Assembly (NCBI RefSeq): GCF_042466685.1
Contig: NZ_CP170448.1
Location: 4,464,001 to 4,528,000, forward strand
Source of the DNA: Vreelandella sp042466685
GTDB taxonomy: Bacteria; Pseudomonadota; Gammaproteobacteria; Pseudomonadales; Halomonadaceae
Length of the DNA stretch: 64,000 bases
Direction of reading: 5' to 3'
Shown here: positions 1 to 6,739 of the stretch, piece by piece
How positions within the stretch are numbered: position 1 is the first letter of the stretch
How the letters are laid out: the number at the start of each line of letters is the position of its first letter
The notes under the pieces: generated by a model
Database searches by the model: none
The model's input: only the letters and a program-made list of their open reading frames with translations
Told to the model about the DNA's origin: nothing
Position numbers and translations under genes: made by a program

Positions 1-12
1 GGAGGCATTAAA

Positions 13-1305
13 ATGCCAACGACCCTCTCCGAGCGCTGCCTTTGGCCCGAAACGAGTGCTGAAACGCCTCAAGACTATCCCGCTTTAGCCAACCATGAAG
101 AGGTCGATGTGTGTGTGGTGGGCGGCGGAATTACGGGTCTCTCCACCGCATTGCACCTGGCCGAGCAAGGTATCCAAGCAACCTTGCTGGAGGCGGGGGA
201 TATTCCCAGTGGCGGTTCAGGACGCAATGTGGGTCTGGTCAATGCCGGGCTGTGGATACCCCCCGATGACATTGTGGCCGCGCTGGGTAAAGAGAACGGT
301 GAGCGGGCCAACACGGTGCTGGGCGGCGCACCGTCAAAAGTCTTCGACCTCATCGAACGCCATGGGATCGCGTGCGATGCCACCCGAACAGGCACGCTGC
401 ATCTTGGCCATAACGCCAAAGGCTGCCAGGAGCTCGCACGACGTCGCGATCAATTGCAACACCGTGGGGCGCCGGTGACGCTCTTGGAAGGAGAGGCATG
501 CGAGCGTGCGACCGGCACGTCCCAGATACAGGCAGCACTTCTTGATGAGCGTGCGGGCACTATCAACCCGTGCGCCTATACGCGAGGACTTGCGCGCACG
601 GCGGCCAACTTGGGCGCCATGCTTTACTGCCAAAGCGCGGTAACCGGGATCGAGCGAAAAGGGGATCGATGGCGCGTGTTGACCGCAAACGGTAGCGTGA
701 CCGCGAACAGAGTGGTGATGGCCACCAACGCTTATAGCGAAGATGACTGGAATCAAGTCCGCCAGCACTTTTTTACCGGGTATTACTATCAACTGGCGTC
801 GGAGCCGCTTACTGGCGCAGCCGCCGAGGCGATACTTCCAGGCAAGCAAGGTGCCTGGGACACGCGCACCGTGCTGAGCAGCATCCGGCGCGATAAGGAA
901 GGTCGCCTGTTACTAGGCAGCCTGGGCAAAGGCGAAGGCAAGCCGCTGAGCTACCTGACCCGTTGGGCCGATACGATACAGCACCACTACTTTCCTGTAC
1001 TTGGCAGCGTTCGCTGGCAATACACCTGGACGGGCAAGGTCGCCTTTACCCCTGACCACACCTTACGTATTTTTGAACCGGCCCCCGGAATATTGTCAGC
1101 CACCGGTTACAACGGGCGCGGTGTTACCACCGGCACCGTGGTGGGCGAGGGGTTTGCTCACTATATTGCCAAGGGCGATGACAGCCTGCTCCCTCTGCCG
1201 TTATCGCAGCCTAAACCCATTAAAGCTCGCCCGTTATGGAGCTGTGCCTATGAGAGCGGCTTCTCGCTATATCATGCAGGCCAGTGTCTACGGGTGCTGA
1301 TTTAA
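13..1305 (+). CDS. amaA: L-pipecolate oxidase (FAD-dependent, DAO fold)
   Basis: A 430-residue flavoprotein of the D-amino-acid-oxidase fold. The Rossmann FAD motif is at residues 33-48 (VCVVGGGITGLSTA). The whole sequence, including the tail ending ESGFSLYHAGQCLRVLI, resembles as I recall it the Pseudomonas putida AmaA L-pipecolate oxidase (about 428 aa). AmaA oxidises L-pipecolate to piperideine-6-carboxylate in D-lysine catabolism. The start is supported by a GGAGG ribosome site at bases 1-5. The next two genes fit later steps of the same pathway; the expected dehydrogenase amaB is not in the window. Gamma-glutamylputrescine oxidase is the main alternative in this fold, but the resemblance to AmaA is much closer. 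Confidence 0.85.
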   Translation: MPTTLSERCLWPETSAETPQDYPALANHEEVDVCVVGGGITGLSTALHLAEQGIQATLLEAGDIPSGGSGRNVGLVNAGLWIPPDDIVAALGKENGERANTVLGGAPSKVFDLIERHGIACDATRTGTLHLGHNAKGCQELARRRDQLQHRGAPVTLLEGEACERATGTSQIQAALLDERAGTINPCAYTRGLARTAANLGAMLYCQSAVTGIERKGDRWRVLTANGSVTANRVVMATNAYSEDDWNQVRQHFFTGYYYQLASEPLTGAAAEAILPGKQGAWDTRTVLSSIRRDKEGRLLLGSLGKGEGKPLSYLTRWADTIQHHYFPVLGSVRWQYTWTGKVAFTPDHTLRIFEPAPGILSATGYNGRGVTTGTVVGEGFAHYIAKGDDSLLPLPLSQPKPIKARPLWSCAYESGFSLYHAGQCLRVLI

Positions 1306-1336
1306 TAAGAGTGTCACTACTTACGATTCTTTAAAT

Positions 1337-1376
1337 AAAAACGTGCGCCGCGAATTAACCGCATGCGCACGTTTTT
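1337..1376 (+). terminator. Rho-independent terminator after amaA
   Basis: Stem CGTGCGC (1342-1348) pairs with GCGCACG (1365-1371), flanked by five A residues before and five T residues after. It can therefore act in both directions between the convergent amaA and hglS. Confidence 0.75.
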
Positions 1377-1451
1377 GTGTTTAGCTTATTGTCTAAATGC
1401 CATCCTTTAACTTAAAGACACTGCAGCACATCCTTGTGCTGCATGCAGCTT

Positions 1452-2825
1452 CTAAACGAGCACTTCACCTTTGAGCGTTGCTATCACCTTAGCTTTGGAA
1501 GCGTTTTCGCGCTCGGCATAGAGCGATAGCTCATCGGTGACCCGCGCCCCCAGCGCCTCTTCGAAGGCATCACGATTAGCGTTACCCGCATAGGCCTCGT
1601 TCTGCCCTCCCCCCAGGTTCGATTGGAAAATGCCCGCCGCGCTGACCGGTAGAAAGTCCTCATAGGTAATGGGCTGGGCTTCCACCAGGCCTTGTTCGAT
1701 CAACGCCTCAATATCGTGACCGGCACTCCCTTTAGCAGCCTGACCGGCGGCTGTCAGATGGTAGTGAAAGTACGCCAGGCCCTCCCGGCGCATGGTCTCG
1801 TCATTATCAGGAAGCTTGGCAAAGACGTCTTTCATGACCCGTTGGTGCGCGTCGTTATCAAGCCCAGCGGTTTGTTTACGGCCTTCGTTGAGCAACTGGT
1901 CATACAGCGCGCGGCCTTTCGGCGTCAGCGCCATACCGCGCTGCTCGATTTCACCAAAACGTGCGGTATGGGTACCTTGGGCGTCACCGGCAAAGCGAAT
2001 CGACTCTTCTAATGCCTTAAAGCTGGTTTGGCGCAGCAAAATGGGGCACCTGCGGGGCGGCGGCCCTTCGATGACGGCTTTTGGGTTCATGCCCATCTCC
2101 GGCATGCGGCGCTGCACTTCGTCGATATTCAAGGTACGCGGCGTCAGGTGGTTGATATGCGGCCCGCGGAAGCACACCACATCAGCAATCAACCGGTGCT
2201 CGTCGTGTAACGCTTGATACGTCTCCAGATCGACCGTGGCATCCTGGTGCCAGCGGAAGGTTTCCAAGGCTTCCGTGACAAACTGGTCGGCTTCCTCGCG
2301 GGTTAATCCCCCCTGGGTTTCATGACGTTCGATGAGCTCGCGGGCGCCCGGGGTAAAAATATCGCGCTTCGTCAGAATCTCTTCTGAACGCTGGCGCAGC
2401 GCCTCACTCTCAATGAGTTCTAGACGTAGGAGCGAGGTAAACACCCGGAAAGGGTTCATCGCCAGGGCGTCGTCATCAATGGGCCGGAAGGCCGTTGAGT
2501 GAACCGGCACCCCCGCTTCAGAGAGGTCGTAATAACCCACCGGGTACATACCCATGACGGCAAACAGACGGCGCAGCATGGAAAGTTCGTCAGCTGTTCC
2601 CACACGTATCGCCCCGTGGCGTTCGACGCTCAAACGTGCCAGCTCGCCCTGGGCTTCCAGCCGACGGTGCAGTTCAGGCTGCTGGCTAAGGGTTTCCTGG
2701 TTAACGCTTTCCACCAGTTCAAGCAGCGTGCCGTACTGCGGCACTTCTGTTTGATACATGGCCGACATGGCCTTGGAGAAACGGTCGCGAACGTCATTGG
2801 TGGAAAGAAGGTCTTTCTGGGTCAT
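1452..2825 (-). CDS. hglS: 2-oxoadipate dioxygenase/decarboxylase (DUF1338, HglS/YdcJ family)
   Basis: A 457-residue DUF1338 protein (Escherichia coli YdcJ, P. putida HglS). HglS is an Fe(II) enzyme that converts 2-oxoadipate to D-2-hydroxyglutarate with release of CO2, in D-lysine breakdown. The iron ligands known for HglS (His70, His226, Glu294) and the substrate-binding Arg74 fall at the same numbers here: RHGAIR puts His70 and Arg74, GPHINH ends at His226, and FGEIEQ contains Glu294. Length matches the family. The start is an ATG preceded by a weak purine-rich site. It is convergent with amaA and lies downstream of the aminotransferase on the same strand, separated by a 147-bp repeat element. 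A small hairpin (1422-1443) lies past the stop. Confidence 0.9.
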   Translation of the reverse strand: MTQKDLLSTNDVRDRFSKAMSAMYQTEVPQYGTLLELVESVNQETLSQQPELHRRLEAQGELARLSVERHGAIRVGTADELSMLRRLFAVMGMYPVGYYDLSEAGVPVHSTAFRPIDDDALAMNPFRVFTSLLRLELIESEALRQRSEEILTKRDIFTPGARELIERHETQGGLTREEADQFVTEALETFRWHQDATVDLETYQALHDEHRLIADVVCFRGPHINHLTPRTLNIDEVQRRMPEMGMNPKAVIEGPPPRRCPILLRQTSFKALEESIRFAGDAQGTHTARFGEIEQRGMALTPKGRALYDQLLNEGRKQTAGLDNDAHQRVMKDVFAKLPDNDETMRREGLAYFHYHLTAAGQAAKGSAGHDIEALIEQGLVEAQPITYEDFLPVSAAGIFQSNLGGGQNEAYAGNANRDAFEEALGARVTDELSLYAERENASKAKVIATLKGEVLV

Positions 2826-2864
2826 TGTATGACTCTCTATAGCGTATTGTTAAAAAATAGCTGG

Positions 2865-3011
2865 CTAGGCTTTGTCTGAAAAGTCGGCGAGCGAAGGCCA
2901 GACAAGGCAAAAATCGGCGAAAAGACGGAGTTTACGTGTTGTAAATGAGTACTTTGAGCCGATTTTTAACGCCGTATGGTCGAGCGCAGTCAGTTTTCAG
3001 ACAAAGCCTAG
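2865..3011 (+). repeat. 147-bp dispersed element with 18-bp terminal inverted repeats (copy 1)
   Basis: The ends CTAGGCTTTGTCTGAAAA (2865-2882) and TTTTCAGACAAAGCCTAG (2994-3011) are perfect inverted repeats. The interior is closely similar to the reverse complement of 20174-20319, so two copies lie in the window in opposite orientation. There is no coding capacity. It sits between the start of hglS and the end of the aminotransferase gene. It resembles a miniature inverted-repeat element or a large REP-type element. Confidence 0.85.
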
Positions 3012-3046
3012 TCAGTTGCCGATGAATCACTCAATGGTTCTGCCGA

Positions 3047-4300
3047 TCATGCCTTAAGCGTCTTCAGCGCCTGCTCAATTAACCCTAATCCCTCTGCCAT
3101 AATCTCTGGCTCGGCGGTCAAAGGCGGCAATAAGCGTAAGATATTACGTTTACGACCACTGGGCATTAGTAAAACACCGGCATCGCGAGCGGCTACCAAC
3201 AGGTTAGCTAAGTGCTCCGCCCCCGTTGCGTGTTCAGTGTCTTCAAAGACGATGCCGCGCATAGCGCCAATGCCTGTTATCGTCCCCACCATGGGGAAGC
3301 GCTCGCTTGCTTTCCAGCGTTGATAAGCACTGACAATCGCCGCTTCCTGTGCATCTGACCATGCACTTAGCGCCTCCTCCTGCATGACATCCATCACGGC
3401 CAGTGCAGCCGCGCAGGCCACCGCATTACCCGAGTAGGTGCCGCCCAAAGCCCCTTTGGGCAGCGCATCCATGACTTCACGCCGACCTACCACTGCGGCC
3501 AGCGGCAGGCCTGCCGCCATGCTTTTCCCCATTAGCAAGAGATCCGGTTCGATACCCAAATGGGTAAAGCCAAATCGCTGACCAGTGCGCCCAAAGCCAG
3601 ACTGAATCTCGTCACAAATCAACAAGATGTTGTGTTTATCGCAAACGTCTCGCAGCGCTTTGGCAAACTGCGGGCAGAGTAAACGAAAGCCACCTTCGCC
3701 CTGAATGGGCTCAACGATAATGCTAGCGACTTCATCGGCGGGTAGTTCAACGTCAAACAGCCTCTCCAGCGCAGCCAGCGCCTGTTCGGCCGTCACACCG
3801 CTGTCCTGGCTGGGAAAAGGCAGGTGATAAACCGGCCCCGGCAAGGCGCCTAATCCCGATTTGTAGGGTTTAACTTTGCCATTCAGGTTTAACGCTGCCA
3901 GCGTCCGACCATGGAAAGCATCATCAAAAGCAATAACCGCTTGCCGCCCCGTCACGCCACGGGCAACTTTAAGCGCATTTTCGGTGGCCTCTGCGCCACT
4001 GTTCGCCAACATGCACGACAACGGATACGACACTGGTACGAACTGATTCAGCGCCTCCGTCACCGCTAAATAACCACGATGCGGCAGCGCATTAAAGGCA
4101 GAGTGCATCAAGGTCTCGACTTGGGCTTTAACGGCTTCCACCACCGCCGGGTGGCAATGACCAAGATTCAGTACGCCAATGCCGCCGATAAAATCGATAT
4201 AGCGCTGCCCTGCTTCATCCCAAACTTCAGCATTGCGCCCACGCGCAATACAAATCGGGTGTATGACACCCAGCGCGGCACTTACGTGGGGAAGATCCAT
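3047..4300 (-). CDS. Class III aminotransferase, probable 2-aminoadipate transaminase
   Basis: A PLP-dependent class III aminotransferase of the GabT/ArgD fold. From the chosen start it has 417 residues. Visible features are the phosphate-binding NSGAEATENALK, the CDEIQSGFGRTG segment holding the cofactor Asp, and the Schiff-base lysine in LMGKSMAAGLP (about Lys259). The ATG at 4300 is preferred because AGGAGG lies ten bases upstream; an in-frame ATG at 4321 has no ribosome site. 4-Aminobutyrate aminotransferase is the default family name, but the neighbourhood (amaA, hglS) points to 2-aminoadipate to 2-oxoadipate (the AmaC role), making the HglS substrate. Substrate assignment is inference. 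Confidence 0.75.
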   Translation of the reverse strand: MDLPHVSAALGVIHPICIARGRNAEVWDEAGQRYIDFIGGIGVLNLGHCHPAVVEAVKAQVETLMHSAFNALPHRGYLAVTEALNQFVPVSYPLSCMLANSGAEATENALKVARGVTGRQAVIAFDDAFHGRTLAALNLNGKVKPYKSGLGALPGPVYHLPFPSQDSGVTAEQALAALERLFDVELPADEVASIIVEPIQGEGGFRLLCPQFAKALRDVCDKHNILLICDEIQSGFGRTGQRFGFTHLGIEPDLLLMGKSMAAGLPLAAVVGRREVMDALPKGALGGTYSGNAVACAAALAVMDVMQEEALSAWSDAQEAAIVSAYQRWKASERFPMVGTITGIGAMRGIVFEDTEHATGAEHLANLLVAARDAGVLLMPSGRKRNILRLLPPLTAEPEIMAEGLGLIEQALKTLKA

Positions 4301-4714
4301 TGCCGTGACGCCTCCTGTCATTTCGTGTGAATGACACTATCAAAGCAAACTCACGCAACGGTTCACAAACGAAAAAAAACGCTCAATGCATTCCAAATTG
4401 GAATGCACCGAGCAGAAACGATAGGAAATCAAGTCGATCCAATATCAACTCTGCATAAAAAGAATGAATTTATTGCTAGCCCACTGCGACATATGAGCGC
4501 CTCATAGCAGTGAAAGCTTAGAGATTGGGCGGCCTTAGCAGAGTAGAAGTGCCTAGCCTGAGGGAAGCTTTATCAAAAAATTAGATTCAGCTTAATAAAA
4601 CAATGAAACACAGCGCTTAGATGATTTTTCGCTCACTGAGCAGGCTCAGTGAGCGTTTTAAGAGGCTATTTTGCCAAGGCTGGCATTATCACCCCGAAGT
4701 AAACATCAGTTTTA
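4301..4714. other. Intergenic region with a perfect 11-bp hairpin
   Basis: No gene seen. It should hold the aminotransferase promoter on its left side. A perfect 11-bp stem, CGCTCACTGAG (4630-4640) with CTCAGTGAGCG (4645-4655), lies past the end of mvaT. The T-run is on the plus side (four T), so on the mvaT strand it is a hairpin without a good U-tract. Confidence 0.5.
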
Positions 4715-5104
4715 TTACGCGATTTCTTTCACAACCCAACTGACTACTTCTTCATTACCAAACTCTGCTTTCCACTCTTGAATGACTTTATGATTCCCGC
4801 CACGGGTTTCCACCACTTCGCCTGTGTGTGGGTTCTTGTATACCTTTAACGGGCGCTTTTTACGACCATCTGTACTGCTCGTGCTTACCTTGCCAGCTTT
4901 GGCTGGTTTGGAGCGGTAAGTGGGGTCAAGCATTTCACATACGTCGCGCGCTAATTTTCCATGTTCCGTCATTAGCGCTTGCAGTCTTTCTTTGAATTCA
5001 AGCTCTGTTTTTAGCTCACTGTTATTTTCCAGCGCTTGCAGCTCTTCTTGTAGCTGCTTCAACATCTGTTCTTTTTTGAGATAATCACTCAGTACCGACG
5101 CCAT
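4715..5104 (-). CDS. mvaT: H-NS family nucleoid protein, MvaT type
   Basis: A 129-residue xenogeneic silencer. Residues 1-60 are predicted coiled coil (charged, leucine-rich) for dimer and higher-order assembly. The C-terminal DNA-binding part contains KVYKNPHTGEVVETRGGNHK, the AT-pincer motif of the Pseudomonas MvaT/TurA group with its GGN loop. MvaT proteins coat AT-rich foreign DNA; the AT-rich gene at 9721 nearby would be a natural target, though that is only inference. Monocistronic, transcribed leftward. The next element upstream is a terminator and tRNA-like remnant. Confidence 0.88.
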   Translation of the reverse strand: MASVLSDYLKKEQMLKQLQEELQALENNSELKTELEFKERLQALMTEHGKLARDVCEMLDPTYRSKPAKAGKVSTSSTDGRKKRPLKVYKNPHTGEVVETRGGNHKVIQEWKAEFGNEEVVSWVVKEIA

Positions 5105-5247
5105 AGTCTACATTCCTATATTTTTTCAAAAATTTAAGATAAAGCTTAAACATATATCTTGCGCATTATAGCTTTAATATCGACTTTGAGAAAAGGAAAG
5201 CTCAAGCTTGATCACTGGAGATGAGGCGCGCCATTTGGTCACGCCCC

Positions 5248-5282
5248 AAAAAGGACTTGCGAGGAATCGCAGGTTCTTTTTT
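5248..5282 (-). terminator. Rho-independent terminator, bidirectional
   Basis: Ten-base-pair stem GGACTTGCGA (5253-5262) with TCGCAGGTTC (5267-5276, two GU pairs) and a GGAA loop, flanked by five A on the left and six T on the right. On the minus strand it starts 12 bases after the CCA-like end of the tRNA remnant. The intact tRNA-Arg has its own terminator at almost the same spacing (14 bases), so this may be the original terminator of a tRNA gene. Confidence 0.7.
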
Positions 5283-5288
5283 GCAATA

Positions 5289-5335
5289 TGGCTCGCCCGG
5301 CAAAAGTTGAGCCGACGAATCTCGTTTCGGAGGCT
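5289..5335 (-). pseudogene. Decayed tRNA-Arg 3' half (possible attachment-site remnant)
   Basis: On the minus strand this aligns with the anticodon loop to CCA end of the tRNA-Arg(CCG) at 12308-12384. The anticodon loop CCTCCGAA is intact and the end TGCCGGGCGAGCCA differs from the intact tRNA at one base. The T arm is degenerate (GGCTCAACTTTTGCC against GGTTCAAATCCTGCC). By eye it has about eleven mismatches and one gap over 48 bases. The 5' half is barely recognisable, so it is not a functional tRNA. It may be a duplicated 3' end left by integration, or an old tRNA duplicate. Confidence 0.5.
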
Positions 5336-5603
5336 ATTTGCAGCCGCTACTTCAGCCACTATTGCAACCACTAGGAGCCGGGCTGGCCAACGAAGATTGC
5401 ATACAGAAAAGAGTAACGCCTAGTTCTTGGCCCCTAAAATTGTGATCTATCTTAAAAAAGCGGTTGATCGCCCGCCATAGTTGCCCTCAAACAGTGCAAC
5501 ATCAAGGTGGGTATGGCGACACCAACAGAGGGCTATCTCGCCTGCGGGCGTCTCTACCTACTTTACTAACAATGTTAAGTAAAATATGGAATAGCACCCA
5601 ATC

Positions 5604-6506
5604 TTATCGGGAATAGGGATAAACGCTCAATCGCTTACTCAAAGGGGGGCGAGACGACAGCGCAGAAACCAGCTCCCGAGCAAAGCGTTGAGCGGAAGGC
5701 AGCGCGCCAAAACTCCATACCGGTGGTAAGCGCAACAGAGTGGCGTTTTTAACGCTGGGTAAGTGTTGCCATAAACCACTTTTCGCCAAGGATTCTTCGA
5801 CCCCAGCGGGCAGCGGCTCGACAACGGCCAGCGTGGCTTCAGGATAGTCGTAGAGCGCTTCGATACCCACGAGTGAAAATCCCCAGGCGTTGGTGGGCCG
5901 ATCCCAAGCATTGGTCAAATTGATTCGTTCAAGCACGGCGTTATACAGACTGTTGTCGCCAAACACCCTGACATGACGGGCATCCATGAATTGCACCATC
6001 AGCAGCGGCGGTACATCGGGGCGCTGTTGGCCAAGCGTGTCCATCAACGCATGCGTTTCGTTGATTAGCTGCGCTGCCTGCAGCCGATGGCCGGTCAACT
6101 CACCTAGCTGACGGGTGAGTGTTTGTATCTCTTGCCACGTATGGGTGCCGGGTGAATAGGGGGAGAACGACGTGACCGGGGCGATTCTCTCCAGACGCTC
6201 CGTCAAACTGGCGAACATCGGCGAAATGAACGTTTGCGTCGGTGGCGATTGCGCCATGAGTTCGAGGTTGGGCTGTGATCGCAGACCAAGATCTGTAACG
6301 CCGTCGGGGATCCTTGGCTCCCCTACCCACTCATGGTAGCCATTTTGTTGAGCGGTACCACTCAACGGCGCGTCAATGGCCAGTAGCGTTTCGGCAATGG
6401 TCCAGTTGATAGTGGCCCACTGCGCGTGGGCACTCGACAAGGGCAGCAAGCAAGCGGCCGTTAAACAGCAGCGAGTCAAGAAAGAGAGCATCGACCGATA
6501 GCACAT
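5604..6506 (-). CDS. fhuD: Fe(III)-hydroxamate ABC transporter substrate-binding protein, FhuD-like
   Basis: A 300-residue periplasmic binding protein of the FhuD/BtuF family, with a Sec signal peptide (hydrophobic residues about 8-24, ending SSAHA). Segments resemble E. coli FhuD closely: WVGEPRIPDGVTDLGLRSQPNLEL, with the VFGDNSLY and NAWGFS region and VWSFGALPSAQRFAREL near the end. It would deliver hydroxamate siderophore iron to an inner-membrane permease. No fhuB or fhuC lies in the window. It is divergent from the TonB-dependent receptor, which suggests one uptake unit and a shared iron-regulated control region. The ATG at 6506 is used; an ATG five codons later is possible. Confidence 0.85.
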   Translation of the reverse strand: MCYRSMLSFLTRCCLTAACLLPLSSAHAQWATINWTIAETLLAIDAPLSGTAQQNGYHEWVGEPRIPDGVTDLGLRSQPNLELMAQSPPTQTFISPMFASLTERLERIAPVTSFSPYSPGTHTWQEIQTLTRQLGELTGHRLQAAQLINETHALMDTLGQQRPDVPPLLMVQFMDARHVRVFGDNSLYNAVLERINLTNAWDRPTNAWGFSLVGIEALYDYPEATLAVVEPLPAGVEESLAKSGLWQHLPSVKNATLLRLPPVWSFGALPSAQRFARELVSALSSRPPLSKRLSVYPYSR

Positions 6507-6611
6507 AGCAGCGAGAGCATCAGAAAAAAGGGATCACATTGAGACGTCAATGCGCATTTTTTGCAAGGAAGTACGGAAAAATGTCATCTGCATATGTTAA
6601 TACATCTCATT

Positions 6612-6635
6612 TTGTTTATCATATAAATCCTTACC
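6612..6635. promoter_or_regulatory. Weak Fur-box-like sequence in the divergent fhuD/receptor region
   Basis: The AT-rich stretch TCTCATTTTGTTTATCAT, read on the minus strand, begins with GATAAA and partly follows the hexamer pattern of the Fur box. The match is poor in its last hexamer. Iron repression is expected from gene function more than from this site. Confidence 0.25.
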
Positions 6636-6739
6636 GGAAAGGTGATCATGGCACGACAGCCAAGCCCTCCGCTTTCTTATATCGACTTCATAAAAACGCG
6701 GCGGCTGGGTGCTGCTGTAAAAACGACAGGATCGACACT

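Larger units (their letters stand above)
5105..5603. other. Intergenic region: mvaT promoter side, terminator and tRNA-like remnant
   Basis: No protein gene is supported; short open frames here lack family resemblance. The left part should contain the mvaT promoter. The middle holds a strong hairpin (5248-5282) and a decayed tRNA-Arg-like segment (5289-5335), annotated separately. I see nothing recognisable at 5430-5603. Confidence 0.5.

Noticed and set aside
5174..5423. Small open frames on both strands beside mvaT
   Set aside because: They coincide with the terminator and tRNA-like remnant and have no recognisable protein features.
6539..6739. N-terminal 67-residue extension of the TonB-dependent receptor
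   Set aside because: It would bury the signal peptide, and a better start with a ribosome site lies at 6740.
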